From Haberlea rhodopensis (taxonomy: Eukaryota > Streptophyta > Magnoliopsida > Lamiales > Gesneriaceae), in assembly GCA_907163345.1 (NCBI GenBank), contig CAJQUN010000003.1, forward strand, positions 27,109,879 to 27,173,878: 64,000 nucleotides of DNA, in the 5' to 3' direction. The translations under genes and the position numbers were made by a program. The stretch's first letter is position 1. Every line of letters starts with the position of its first letter. The notes under the pieces were generated by a model. That model made no database searches. It was not told the origin of the DNA and worked only from the letters and a program-made list of their open reading frames with translations. This document shows positions 33,521 through 46,135 of the stretch, piece after piece.

Positions 33521-34722
33521 TGTTGGATAACAAAGTTTTGATATTTATCCACTGCACAGTATAGACAAGACAATATCTACGGACAAAAATTGAATGGACT
33601 TATGACTACCAACGGATAAAGCATGCTAATTACAAGACCATATTGTACTGATGAAGTATAGCTTAACAAGCATACTGCTACTGTACTCTCTACTCTAACG
33701 ATCGAAACCTTGCAGTTTAAGAAACATCAATATTGTATCTCATTAGTACATATAGCCGTTGTGAGCTAGAAGAGGAAGGTACGTGAGCGCATTAAATGCT
33801 TAGGTACTATTTTGGGATAAGACAACAAACATATAATTCTCACACAGTTTATCAGATTGAATCTTGGCAGCTAGCACATTATTACCGTTGTATTACTTAA
33901 GTAAAAAAAGGTCAAGATTCAAAATCCTATAAACAATTATGGTAGAAGAAAAGAATGCTTCCTTGAAGAAGATATACCTTAAACATATTAAATAGCATTC
34001 TCAATAATCATGATCGATCATTATTCAAGTTATTAAGAAAGAAGAATTCCTGATCAAAACCGCATTAAGACAAATCAACTTATTGAAAAAATTTGACAGG
34101 CACAACATAAAAGATTTATGAGATCTCAAGATATCATCAGTGCAGAGATTTTGCAACAGATTGCAAAATCATTTCCCTCACTATATATATTATTTGTTGA
34201 ACTTAATTATATAAGACGAGCGTTTGAATGTAACAGTTTGTGACCTTGTGTTCAAACTGATCTTTGTGACTTTGTGATTCTAAGTGAATTGTGTGCTGTG
34301 TGGTCTCTTTGTGGTCATTAGCCTAAGTGGGTTGTGTACTGGTATAATAGTATAAACCAAATTTTCTAGTGAATCCTTCATGCAAATGAAGAAGATGAGA
34401 CGTAAAAGCATTGCTTTGAACTTCCAGAAGCATTTACTGTGTTACATACCTTCAGTACTTATCTACCACACTTATTAAAATGTTGATATCCAGATCAGTA
34501 GACTTTTGACAAGTAGAGAGGACCAGTAGACTTCGTCATCAGTTAATCTTATTCACTAATTTAGTCGAGTTCTTTCCGCACTACATCTAGTTACTTGATT
34601 AATCAGTACTTAAACAAGAAAACTGCATTCAGTTGTTAATGCAACCGGAGCAAAGCTAATTTGGTTTACAAAAGTCAAGCAGCTATTCAACCCCCCTTCT
34701 ATCTGCATACCAGATCCTAACA
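33521..34722 (+). repeat. SIRE-like copia 5' LTR
   Basis: Starts TGTTGGATAACAAAG and ends CAGATCCTAACA, directly before a Met-type PBS. It has a TATA box at 34,181-34,190. A truncated second copy lies at 41,391-42,098 in the same orientation. Between them the original internal region has largely been replaced by gypsy fragments. TSD not found. Confidence 0.75.
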
Positions 34723-34724
34723 AG

Positions 34725-34736
34725 TGGTATCAGAGC
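34725..34736 (+). other. Primer-binding site of the SIRE-like copia
   Basis: TGGTATCAGAGC, two bases after the LTR, complementary to initiator Met-tRNA. Confidence 0.9.
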
Positions 34737-34750
34737 AGGTTTTTCTTGTA

Positions 34751-35450
34751 TGAATAATCTATCTGATGACTTCCATCTTTTGCAATATTCCATTGTTCTC
34801 TATTGAAAACTTTGATGAATGGAAAATTCGAATACATGCACACTTAGCTGCCCTGATGATGATATGTGGGAAGTAATCATTGATGGACCAATACGAATAG
34901 TAAAGATCAATCCTGCAGATTCATCATCTACTGCTCAACTTGTTGATAAGCCTGATCTGAATGGACAATAGATGATACAAGAAAAGGAAATCTGGACAAT
35001 ATAGCAAATGATGCTTTTATTCAAACACTTGATGATGATACCTTCAAAGAAATAAAGACATGCTCTACTGCTAAACTTTTCTGGGAAACGTTGATGGAAA
35101 TAGGGATGAAATCAAAATCTACAAAAGAGACATACTATATCGATGAGAATGAGAATGCAACTGCATTATGTCTTATGGCAAATGACAAATCAGAATCAAG
35201 CAAAGACGTGGTAATAAATTTCAAATCTAAAAATGAATTAATTTCCACTTTGCATAATATGACAAATGAGTATGGAATGCTTTTAAAATCTGTGAGAAAA
35301 TTAAAGCAGAAAATGTACGCTTAACAGAAGATCATGCGAAAGTCAGTTTTAGTCAACTGATAGAGTGTGAAATTCTTAGAGCAAACATAAGTACGCCAAA
35401 ATCTAAAATTGATGAATTCCACATTGAGAATAAGTCCCTACTTTCTAAAA
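34751..35450 (+). pseudogene. gag: Copia Gag fragment
   Basis: After the PBS an ATG at 34,751 opens a degraded Gag. The UBN2-type wording (FDEWKIRIHAHLAAL, DDDMWEVIIDGPI) is split by frame changes. An internal deletion joins it to the later Gag region (ENENATALCLMANDKSES; Lys/Glu-rich coil) at 35,091-35,324. Sequence similarity ends near 35,450, where a gypsy LTR fragment begins. No zinc knuckle and no pol remain. Confidence 0.75.
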
Positions 35451-35455
35451 TAAAA

Positions 35456-36458
35456 AAATTACCGATCGATCACCACAAACGGGACGATCGATCGCCGAAG
35501 GCCAGTGGCCAAAATCAAAGGCAGGCGATCGATCGCCATGAATGGCGTGATCGATCGGCATGGGCCAGTGAAGTCTGGCGATCGATCGCCTCGAGGTAGC
35601 GATCGATCGCCAGATGCAGAACAATGAAAAATGAAGTTTTGTTGGATTTTTGGATTTTGGTTTATATATTGGCATCTAATATTGTGTTGTACACTGGTGT
35701 AGAGTCTTCACAGATAGCTACACAGCGCAGGGGATAGAGTCCTGCAACACACCATATTTTGGAAAGGTACGTAAGCGACGTACGGGCATCCCAACGGTAA
35801 CATGTATTAAATGTTCATTATTTGACATATGATAGATGCAAAGTTGTGCATTATGTGTATGATACATGTTGTTATGCATTGTTGTTGCATATGTATGTTG
35901 TGGAATAAAGAGTGTGTATTCCACGAGTCAGGGTTATCATAGTGATGATTTAAATGCTTACCGCTTATACCGCTAAAAATGTGGAGCGGGAGGGGGGAGG
36001 CTCGCTTGCACATGGAGGCGAGGTTTACCATACAAAGCGAGGATAGAAATACCGCTTGTATGAAGAAGCGAAGGAAGAGTTCCGCTTATTATGAAGTTAT
36101 GAAGCGATGGACATTAAAATACACTGATGATAAACTGACTAAGGATTGAAGTAAAGATTTAAGAAGTAAAGATATGTCATGACATTTATTTAAAGAAGCC
36201 ATAATTTCATATAATGATTTGATCATGAGTTATGGTACAGGGACAACCAATGGGCGTTTTAAATGCATTGGAAATACAGGAAGTATTTTATATCTATGAT
36301 TGTGCATTATGCTTTACATTCATATTATGTTGAATATGAATTATGATGTGCTCATGTGTTGGGGGTTGTCTTTGTAGGTGCATTTAATACAGAGAACAAG
36401 GGTCGGGGTTGACACGTTGAGCTTTAAGGAGTGCTATAGGATTAGCAGATCAGAGTTT
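35456..36458 (+). repeat. Partial Tekay-type LTR (plus)
   Basis: It begins inside a CGATCGATCG cluster. The order of later landmarks is that of the solo LTR at 1992-4326: ACGTACGGGCAT (35,778), a CGCTT/AGCG-rich block (35,960-36,090) and a 'gtgctcatgtgttgggggttgtct' segment near 36,350. Both ends are truncated. It is fused at 36,459 to minus-strand Tekay integrase sequence. Confidence 0.55.
35458..35612. repeat. CGATCGATCG palindrome cluster
   Basis: Six GATCGATC cores in about 155 bp, several extended to GGCGATCGATCGCC. Confidence 0.8.
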
Positions 36459-37282
36459 CTGAGTCCTGCCAAGAAGTATCGAACTCTAACACACAAGCAC
36501 GTAACATATCTTCGAGCTTCTGTATCGTACGCTCGGTCTATCCGTCCGTTTGGGGATGATAGGTTGTGCTCAACCTCAACTCTGTACCTAGAGCTGACTG
36601 AAGACCTTCCCAGAAGTGAGATGTAAACCGCGGATCTCGATCAGACACAATCAAAACAGGGATCCCATGCAGTCTCACCACATCTCTGACATATAACTGA
36701 GCCATCCTAAAGTACGTGAAGGTCATACAATATGGAATGAAATGGGCTACTTTAGTCAATCTATCCACGACTACCCAGATGGCATCAAAACCCGAAACAG
36801 TCCTCGGTAAGTGGGTCACGAAGTCCATGGATACGTGCTCCCACTTCCACTGTGGTATCTCCAAGCTCCTTAGATCACCACCAGGCCTCTGCCTCTCAGC
36901 CTTTACCTGCTGACAAATCAGGCATCTTTTGACGAATGAGGTAACATCTTGTTTCATTCGCCTCCACCAGAACTGGCTGCGTAAATCTTTATACATCTTC
37001 TTTCCGCCCAGGTGGATACTCATCCTGCTACAATGATCCCGCTGTAAAATACCCTGTCGCAACCCGGGTGTATCTAGAACCACCCATCTGTCGCCAAGCC
37101 TCAGAGAACCGTCTGCAGCCACTCTGAATCTCGATGGCTGACCTAAATGAACCACTGACATCCATCTCTGAACCTCTGCGTCGGTCCCCTGAGCCTTCCG
37201 GATGTGTTCATAAATGATCGGCTCAGTTAGCAAGGTCAACACCTGTACCGGAGAAGAAGACATGTCGTAATCAAAACCCAAC
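36459..37282 (-). pseudogene. pol: Tekay integrase fragment, copy 1
   Basis: Nearly identical to 40,484-41,309, also on the minus strand. It encodes the HHCC region (CLICQQVKAERQRPGGDL), the DDE start (KWEHVSMDFVTHLPRT) and VSDRDPRFTSHFWEGLQ, and stops at HPQTDG near 36,538. Both ends are abrupt. The right end adjoins the gag-only family's PBS. Confidence 0.85.
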
Positions 37283-38731
37283 TAATCAAATGGCTCTGAT
37301 ACCACTTGTTGGAATCGAAGAGGGGGGGTGAATGAGATTCCTTGGCTACTTTAGCGTTTTAAAATGAGTTTGAAAAATAAAAGAGTTTTGCGCTTGCGGA
37401 AGCCTTCAGTCAATCGATAAATAAAAAGAACAAAATAAATAAATGCGTAAAGGAATTAAAGATATAAAAGAGACAAGGATTTGTTATAGAAGTTCGGCGA
37501 TGAATCGCCTACGTCTCCTCTTCCCGGTTAGATAACCTCCAACCGAGGTTCCACTAGAACAATTGGTCTTGGCCTTGAGGGCTCCAAGTTAGCCACACAA
37601 CAACTCTTCCCGAGTTTACAAAGCTTTTCCCGAGAACACTACTCTTCCCGAGTACACAAGCTCTTCCCGAGCACAATACTCTTCCCGAGTACACAAGCTC
37701 TTCCCGAGCACAATACTCTTCCCGAGTACAAAAAGCTCTTCCCGAGCTACCAACACTCTTCACGAGTCTTCTTGGCCTTAAGGGCTCCAAGGATAGCCAC
37801 ATGCACCAACTTCACTTGTTGGCGACTTTACAATTTTCCAACTTGCTTTGGTGTTGGAGGACCTTTACAATAGATCAAATCAAAAACACCTTCACGGTGC
37901 ACTCACACGAAGAAAACAAGACTCTAACAAAGAAGAGAATTACAAACTCCAATACAACAACAATGTATGGAGATTGCAATACAATTTGAAATAATAATTA
38001 TCAAGACTTTGTAGAAGTTTGTAGGCTTGTTCCTTAGCTCCAAAATGCTCCAAAGTATCAATATTTATAGTGTAGGAGGCCCACTAGACTCCTACTAGCC
38101 GTTGCTACACAAAAGGCTGAAATCACTCCTAGATCGCCTCGGACATCGCCTCGGGCGATCACCATCGCCGCGCCCCAACGGTCGTCAAATTACACGGATC
38201 GCCTCAGGCGATCAACAGCAAAAATCAAGGCCGTAGCTTCAGCATGTCCAAAAACTTCATCGCCTCAAACGAACTACACATCGCCTCAGGCGTTCCAGCC
38301 ATCGCCTCGGGCGTTCAGCCCATCGCCTCAAACGATCTCCCCTGCGCGCATGCCCGCGCATTGCCTCGGTGTCGCCTCTGTCAATGTGCGGGGCGATGTC
38401 GCTCCTGGTTGCCATCGCCTCAGGCGATGGTCATCATTGCCTGGAGCGATCTTCCTCGCATGCTCGCCTAGCCATCGCCTCTGTCGATGTGTGTGGCGAT
38501 GCCTCGCCTGGCACCCATCGCCTAGGGCGATGATCACCATCGCCTGGGGCGATCCAGGCCAGAATATGCACACTCGATTTTCTTCATTCCAAACCACTTT
38601 TCATCACTTAATCTGCACACTAAGTAGATGCATTAGTATAACAAACACAAGTTTTGTTGATCATCAAAACTCAAAGATTGACCGGGGATAATTTAACGCA
38701 TTAAACGCAACCATGCGTTTAAGGCTCAACA
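37283..38731 (-). mobile_element. LTR plus PBS of the gag-only family (minus), chimeric junction
   Basis: The reverse complement matches the 5' LTR at 7232-8599: LTR start at 38,731 (TGTTGAGCC) and end at 37,307 (TCCAACA), about 1425 bp. The PBS TGGTATCAGAGC and a few further leader bases follow, to about 37,284. The match then stops and Tekay integrase begins. No second LTR or gag follows. Confidence 0.85.
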
Positions 38732-39734
38732 CCCATACTTAAAACCAACATGCATAAAAATCGCTCAACCATATCAGTACTCACCCAAGTTTTTCTGGAA
38801 ACAGGGTATCATCTTCCCTACCCAGATTTTCGAGTACCCACTTTCAAGCAAATAAATCTACCACATAACACATGTTTCATGCTCAAGTAAACATGCTAGG
38901 TACTTCATAAAAACATCATAAATGAACTTGGATCGAAGGTTTACCAAAACCTAAGCTAACATGTATCATAGCATCATGAACAAATCCCTACTTAACCAAA
39001 AACAGGGCATCTCACTTGCCCAGATTTTCGAGGACCACTTTTCATACCCGAAAATCTAACACACAAAGCATGTAAGTTGCTAAGTCAAACATGTTAGAAG
39101 CTTCATAAAACGTACATGCAAGCACTCAAAACAAGATTTAATCGAATCTTTAGCTAGCATGCCATTTCTGCTTTAATGAAAACACATGCTTAAACACTGA
39201 AAGCTGGGAAAAATATATGATTCCTCGCCACTTTTGCTCCTCGATTTTTGTCAAGAAAAGACAAGAAATTTCCGAGCCCTTCCTTCCTACTAACAGCTCG
39301 GATTTCAGTCTAAAAAGAGAGAGAAAAAGGAGTTCTTGAGGTGAGAGGAAAAAAAATAGTAGAATGAGGTGGAAAGCATGTCCTTGGCCAACCCATGCTG
39401 CAGGATTTCAGGGGAGGTGGCGTGGGTTTGCATGCTGATAGGGGGGTGGTTGCATGTAGGGTGGTCATATGGTGTTTAATTGTATACCGGTATTTCATAT
39501 GATGTATTAAAATATCCCTCCTTGATATTTTATAATTTTACCACATAAATACATCATTTAAATACCCCACATTCCTCTTTATTTGACACTAACCACATAC
39601 TTATTTTCCTCAATTTGATTACATGTATTTAAACACATAAACTTTACCAATAATCCCCAAATTAAATCGCCCCTAACACATAATTATCAACACTTGAAAG
39701 CATGCATACACATAAGTCTTTCGGGGATATCACA
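38732..39734 (-). repeat. Tekay LTR, 5' part (minus)
   Basis: Starts TGTGATATCCCCGA at 39,734 on the minus strand, just downstream of a PPT (AAGTAGGGGAGTAT) and the end of pol at 39,861. It is the 3' LTR of the Tekay fragment 39,861-41,390. It is cut at 38,732 by the gag-only family LTR. Confidence 0.65.
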
Positions 39735-39860
39735 ATACTCCCCTACTTATAAGATTTCGTCCCCGAAATCAAACATGCACTTACCCAACATAATACAAAA
39801 CATAAATCACATACCAGAAAACAGTTCTGGATAGTGCTGCACCATGTGTCGCTCCGTCTC

Positions 39861-41390
39861 TCACGTGGCCTCCTCGACACCCCTACGATCCCACTGAACT
39901 TTGACCATAGGAATAACTTTGTTTCGTAGTCTGCGATCTGCCCGATCCAGAATCCTTATAGGCCGCTCCACATAGGAAACATCGGACTCAATCTGAACCT
40001 CAGAAGGCTGCAACACATGAGAAGGATCTGGCTCGTACTTCCGCAACATAGATACGTGAAACATATCGTGTATGCCGGAGAGAGAGAGCGGTAAGGCCAA
40101 TCGGTATGCCAGAGTACCAATACGCTGTAAGATCTCATACGGCCCAACGTATCTCGGGGATAACTTCCCCCGCATACCAAAACGTACTACACCTCTGAAA
40201 GGTGAGATCTTCAAAAAGACTCTGTCGCCTAACTGAAACTCTAACGGCCTTCGCCGCTGATTTGCATACGCTGCTTGTCTGTCCTGGGCTGCTTTCATCT
40301 TTCTCCTGATCACCTTAACCTTTTCTTCCATTTCTTGGACCAACTCTGGTCCTCCGATCGATTTACGGTCCACATTGTCCCAATATAATGGTGACCTACA
40401 ACGTCTACCATAAAGAGCCTCAAAAGGAGCCATCTGTATGCTCGCTTGGTAGCTATTGTTATAAGAAAACCCCACTAAGGCTACTGAGTCCTGCCAAGAA
40501 GTATCGAACTCTAACACACAAGCCCGTAACATATCTTCGAGCGTCTGTATGGTACGCTCGGTCTGTCCGTCCGTTTGGGGATGATAGGCTGTGCTCAACC
40601 TCAACTCTGTACCTAGAGCTGACTGAAGACCTTCCCAGAAGTGAGATGTAAACCGCGGATCTCGATCAGACACAATCGAAACAGGGATCCCATGCAGTAT
40701 CACCACATCTCTGACATATAACTGAGCCATCCTAAAGTACGTGAAGGTCATACAATATGGAATGAAATGGGCTACTTTAGTCAATCTATCCACGACTACC
40801 CAGATGGCATCAAAACCCAAAACAGTCCTCGGTAAGTGGGTCACGAAGTCCATGGATACGTGCTCCCACTTCCACTGTGGTATCTCCAAGCTCCTTAGCT
40901 CACCACCAGACCTCTGCCTCTCAGCCTTTACCTGCTGACAAATCAGGCATCTTTTGACGAATGAGGTAACATCTTGTTTCATTCGCCTCCACCAGAAATG
41001 GCTGCGTAAATCTTTATACATCTTCTTCCCGCCCGGGTGGATACTCATCCTGCTACAATGAGCCCGCTGTAAAATACCCCGTCTCAACCCGGGTGTATCT
41101 GAAACCACCCATCTGTCGCCAAGCCTCAGAGAACCGTCCTCAGCCACTCTGAATCTCGATGGCTGACCTAAATGAACCACTGACATCCATCTCTGAACCT
41201 CTGCGTCGGTCCCCTGAGCCTTCCGGATGTGTTCATAAATGATCGGCTCAGCTAGCAAGGTCAACACCTGTACCGGAGAAGAAGACACGTCGTAATCAAA
41301 ACCCAACTGACAGTAGGAGCCCCCATCATAGCTGATAAACACATGACATCTTCTGCTGTGCTCCTCACCTTCCGACTCAAAGCACATTAA
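39861..41390 (-). pseudogene. pol: Tekay integrase and C-terminal region, copy 2
   Basis: The minus-strand frame covers about 500 codons. It begins at the end of RNase H in a shifted frame. It then runs through CLICQQVKAERQRSGGEL, the DDE core (WEHVSMDFVTHLPRT, VSDRDPRFTSHFWEGLQ, HPQTDGQTERTIQTLEDM) and the GPY/F-like region (RYVGPYEILQRIGTLAYRLA). A chromodomain-like end (RNKVIPMVKVQWDRRGVEEAT) meets a stop near 39,864. An open frame extends to 41,438 into copia LTR sequence by chance. Gag, protease and RT are absent, so it is non-functional. Confidence 0.9.
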
Positions 41391-42098
41391 ATGCTTCAGT
41401 ACAATTTTGGGATAAGACAAAAAACATTTAATGCTCAAACAGTCTATGAGATTGAATCTTGGCAGCTAGCTCATTATTATCGTTATATTGCTCAAGTATA
41501 AAAGGTCAAGATTCAAAATCCCATAAACAGTGATGGTAGGAGAAACGAATTAAATATCACTCTCAATGATCAGGATCGATCATTATTCAAGTTATTAAGA
41601 AGAATTCCTAATCAAAATTGCATTTAAAGACAAATCAACTTATTGAAGAAGTTTGACAGGCATATCATAAAGATTTATCATATCTTCAAGAGATTATCAG
41701 TGCCGACATTTCGCAACATATTTCAAAATCATTTCTCTCACTCTATACATTATTTGTTGAACTTAACTATATAAGAATAGTGTTTGATTGTAACAGTTTG
41801 TGACATTGCATTCAAACTGATCTTTGTGACTTTGTAATTCTAAGTGAACCGTGTGTTGTATGGTCTAGGAGTTTAAGCTATCTTTGTGGTCAATAACCTA
41901 GGTATTGTACTGGTGTAACAATATAAACCAAATCTTCTAATGAATCCTTCATGCAAAGGAAAAAGGGGAGACGTAGAAGCATTGCTTCGAACTTCCAGAA
42001 ACATCTACTGTTGATATTTAGATCAGTATACTTTGGACAAGTAGAGAGGACCAGTAGACTTCATCGTCAATTAATCTTATTCACGGATTTAGGCGAGT
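41391..42098 (+). repeat. SIRE-like copia LTR, second copy, truncated at both ends
   Basis: Matches 33,787-34,570 of the first LTR ('cattaaatgctt.agta', 'ttttgggataagac', 'gaatcttggcagctag', 'aagtagagaggaccagtagactt'). It lacks about the first 270 bp and the last 150 bp of that LTR. Confidence 0.7.
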
Positions 42099-42181
42099 TC
42101 ACCAAGTTAGATAGTAGAAACGTGTTTGGCCCCGAAAATAATTGTAAATAATGTCAATTAAATATAAAATGATTCCATTTG

Positions 42182-42185
<4 letters not shown>

Positions 42186-42222
<37 letters not shown>
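42186..42222. repeat. (TA)n microsatellite
   Basis: A run of about 18 TA units. Confidence 0.9.
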
Positions 42223-42223
<1 letters not shown>

Positions 42224-42629
42224 TATTAGCATCGTTTGTTTAATGTACATATATATATAATATATGTATTTATGGCTATATAAGAGTACACATGTGTACC
42301 ATTTGTTTACTTTAAATAATGAAATAATAAAGGTTTTTGTCACTAAGCTATATTTATCTCTTGGCCATTAAATGTTTAAGCAAAGGTGGAAGTGATAAAC
42401 ATGTATACATAAAATAATATAATGGTAGTCACATCTCATACTCTTTACACCTCACAAAATGTCTCTTTCTCATTTCTTTTCACCCTCATTTCTTTTTACC
42501 TTGTTCTTCATTTTACATAATAATTCACATGAATAATCAATTATTCTACCTCTTGCCCAAATTATTCGTAAATATGTCTGCAACTTATTGTAAAGTTGGG
42601 AAACATTCCTTCTTTAATTTTATCCAGGA
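42223..42629. other. AT-rich stretch, no gene
   Basis: Nothing recognised. Confidence 0.5.
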
Positions 42630-43490
42630 TCAAATGACAGTTGATTTCAATGGCTTTGTTCGTTTATAAAATATTGGATTCACATCAATGTTCAAGACTG
42701 CCTTATTATCACAATGTAGCATGACAGGTGATGTGAGCTTAATACCCATATCCAAGACTGCCTTATTATCACAATGTAGCATGACAGGTGACGTGAGCTT
42801 AATACCCATATCCTTGAGCAACCCGCTGATCCATATTAGTTTACAATTAATGGCAGACATAGCCCTGTATTCACTTTCGCCAATGAACGAGATACAACAC
42901 TTTGTTTTTTTTTTTTTTCGTTTTCAAAGACACCAACGAACTCCACACCATAGTGCGGTATCCAGTTAGAGATCTTTGAGTCATGGGGCATGCAGCCCAG
43001 CCAGAAGCACAATATGTTGTGAGAGAGAAAGATGAACTCGGGGAGAGTAAAATGCCCAAGCCACATGAATCATTGAGATACCTAACCACACAAAACCCGA
43101 CATCCAAATGTGATTGTTTAGGAGAATGCATGAACTGGCTAAGATGTTAAAACACAACAAATCCGGGTGTATGATAGTGAGGTAAAGTAAACGTCCAACC
43201 AATCTCTTATAAGCTTCGGGATCCTTCAACAACTGATTAGTAACACTGCTAGATCGAGAGGAAGGTAAAAGAGAATCAAGTTCATGACTTGTGAGCTTTA
43301 AATTTTGCTCCATAGACATGTTAAAGGTTTAGCACCAGTAGGACCAGTCTCCTAAATTAATTCCAAAGTACTCTTGCATTGGTTCAAGTAGATACCATGC
43401 CTAAATCGTGCAACTTCGATTCCTAGAAAATATTTTAGAAAACCAAGATCCTTCAACTGAATTTGGAGGACTTCAATTTAGCAATAGAAC
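42630..43490 (-). pseudogene. pol: Copia RT/RNase H relic
   Basis: Minus-strand frames, read from 43,490 downward, give the end of RT (LKDLGFLKYFLGIEVARF, then LLKDPEAYKRLVGRLLYLT). RNase H follows with SPSSSFSLTTYC, AACPMTQRSLTGY and LKDMGIKLTSPVMLHCDNKA. At least three frame changes and a 60-bp in-frame tandem duplication (42,693-42,812) disable it. The short LTR at 43,500-43,672 lies on its 5' side and probably belongs to it. Confidence 0.85.
42693..42812. repeat. 60-bp tandem duplication in the copia RNase H
   Basis: Two adjacent copies differ at one base (GATGTGAGC versus GACGTGAGC). They repeat the DMGIKLTSPVMLHCDNKAVL segment exactly. Confidence 0.93.
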
Positions 43491-43499
43491 GTTCACAAC

Positions 43500-43672
43500 T
43501 ACCTTGATCATGAGAAGAAAGAGGAGGGAAAATTATATTGTATTATCCTGGAAATGAATTGATGTACAATTTGTTAACAACTACCAAAAGCTTATATACA
43601 ATGTAAGCAAGAAACATGAAATGAATAATAATAAGTAAATCGTGTTTTTTCTTGTGAACTTCAATCCACCAA
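43500..43672 (-). repeat. Short copia LTR (minus)
   Basis: Begins TGTTGGTGGATTGAAGTTC at 43,672 and carries TTGTATATAAGC. A second copy is at 33,345-33,511. Confidence 0.6.
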
Positions 43673-44145
43673 CAAAGTGGTACTCTAACATGTGAATCAA
43701 TGATTCGACATACAAAGCTCAAGGGACAGAGGGAAAAAAACTAGGAAACTGCTACACTGATTTTAAACACAAAACATGTTCCTGTAGTGCAAACTTTTAT
43801 GGGTATGTATCTTAGGAAAGTAGCATGCAAAAACAACAAATGGCTTTGTATTAGAAATGTCGAGGCGAGATTCTCTGTCCTTAAGACAATATTGCCCCGC
43901 TACGGTGCTAACGGTTTACTTTGGCAATTTGTCTCCCAAGATACAACAACTATGATTTGTGATAGGAGAGCACTCCAAATCACAAATCCTTTAAACCAAA
44001 GGTCTAAAAACGCTCAACTATAACAATGATGAAGACTCACAAAATTACTCAAATTTTGATCTTCAAATATGATATGAATTTCAAAATTCCATGTCTAATT
44101 CATTCAAGGGTTGTTTCTTATATAGTATACCAAGTTGTGTCATCA

Positions 44146-44275
44146 AGAGACACCATTTGGAAACATCCAATAATGAAAAATTGCACCCCAACATGAATGG
44201 ACACACCATTTAATTTGGAAGCATCCAATCATGAAAAAATGCACCCCAACATGAATGGTCACACCATTTAATTCA
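44146..44275. repeat. Tandem duplication of about 63 bp in the copy B LTR
   Basis: Two copies of a unit containing GCACCCCAACATGAATGG and ACACCATTTAATT. Copy A lacks this duplication. Confidence 0.85.
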
Positions 44276-45769
44276 ATTCAAATTTCCAACAATCCCCCAC
44301 ATGAATTAAATAATGCATGTATGTAACGCTTTAACAAACTATTATGGCATCTGGAGAGATAGCTTGCGGCTTTGAGTCTTCCGTAGTAGTATTCATTCGA
44401 ATTTACTTGACTTAATAGTAAACTTATAGTCTTGAACTATTTAGTCGTTGGTGTAAACCTAGACAATTGAACCCACACTATAACAATTCTAACATTCGCA
44501 TTGGTTTCTTACTGTTGTTCCCGTTTCGCCCATGGACCACGCTTGGTTTCATAAGTGCTTTTCATTCTTTGAAGCGGCCTCGCTTCGCACTTACGTAGGT
44601 GATCTCCTAGAAGAGTATGCCGCTATACTCCAACATATTTTTATATGTCATATGAATCATTAAAGGCCTTTTGTCTATCCTCGTACCCTTTTTGCAGGCT
44701 ACACCACTTATCATATGAGTGGGTTGGAGATTGATCTCCAATGTGTTTATACAATTTCATAATTTAGTTGTCCCTTTTGAACCTAAATCTTGGGATCTCC
44801 AGTCAACAAGGTTGGGTATCCACTATGAGATTTTGATTATATGGTTTTAACCACATTCCCCTCGATAAACTTCCACGTGATCTCTAGGTTAACCATTTCA
44901 TATGCGGATCCGCAGTTTCACATAATTATTCACGATTATGCCATTAGAGATCATTTTGTTATATAGCATTATCGCAACACATTTTAGTTACATGCACGGG
45001 ATTTTTCACTAACAACTTATAAAACCACTCGGCCGAAGAAGCTTTATATGTTTTGCATAGAGAATTTTCCACAACAGTTTTGGTAATCACATTACCTCTT
45101 TTGCATCATTTTATCCTTTTAAGATATTTTCATCATCGAAATGTAAGCGTTGTTAACACGTTATTTCTTACAAAATTCGAGACCAGAGGAAATACTCAAC
45201 TTTAATTCACAATTCAAAATTTTTTAAGAGCATAGATTCTTAAAAATTACAAGTTCAAGATTCTATTTCTTGCAAACTTGAAATTTTAAGTGCAAAGCTT
45301 AAAATTTGAAACTCAAATTAATCCTTGAGATTTCATTCTTCAAGTGCCTTGGAAACTTCATTCCAAGCATTATTCTTGATGCACACATGTCAAAATATCT
45401 CGTCAACATTTTTCCTTTGTTACTTGATGATATCTAAATTGCTTCTCCAATGAGCATATCATCAATACACAAGAAAATCTATGCTTAGGTGTGTACACAT
45501 TTGTCACACTCGTTGTTCTATTTGACAACATTATTTGTCAAACTCTCCATATCACTTATTTGACGTTTGTTATGACTTCACTTTAGCATTCATATTTCTA
45601 GTTTAGCCAAGTACCCCCACATTTCAAATATTGTAGGGAACTCTCTTTTCCTTCAATCACAATGTATTTCGTCATTGCCTAAATGTGGTAAGTGATTGAA
45701 TCCTAGAATTGCAACCACAACAACTTTGGGTAGTAACGAAGTGCACTGACGTTCAAACTTTCGTGTTTC

Positions 45770-46135
45770 AAGTTCTAAGCGTTATAGTCTTACAAATCCA
45801 AATTCAAGTTTTTATTTCTTGAAAATTTCGGATTTAAGCGTACTTGCTTACAAAAGTTGAAACTTGGATAATATTCTCAAACTCGGTTCAATTTGCAATT
45901 TAAGCGCACTAACTTAGAAAACTTTAATTCAAGATTTTAAATCTTGCAAATTCATGTTATAAGCATACTAGTTTAGAAATTCAAAATGAACCAATTTGAG
46001 ATATTACAAAGCCTAATCAAAATTTGTGGCTTCGATTTATCACTTGTGTTTTAAGCGTACAAATCTTAGAAACTCGAATTCAAGATTTTATAGTCTTGCA
46101 TATTCAAGTTTAAGCGTCAAATTCTTATACAACAC
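45770..46135 (-). repeat. Degenerate repeats of about 65 bp in the non-coding interior
   Basis: Phrases like TTTAAGCGTAC, CTTAGAAA and AATTCAAGATTTTA...TCTTGCAAATTCAAG recur about five times with drift. Weaker versions occur in copy A around 16,930-17,110. Confidence 0.5.

Noticed and set aside
41391..41438. N-terminal extension of the Tekay integrase frame
   Set aside because: The extra codons are read from copia LTR sequence that happens to be open, so the true Tekay match ends near 41,390.
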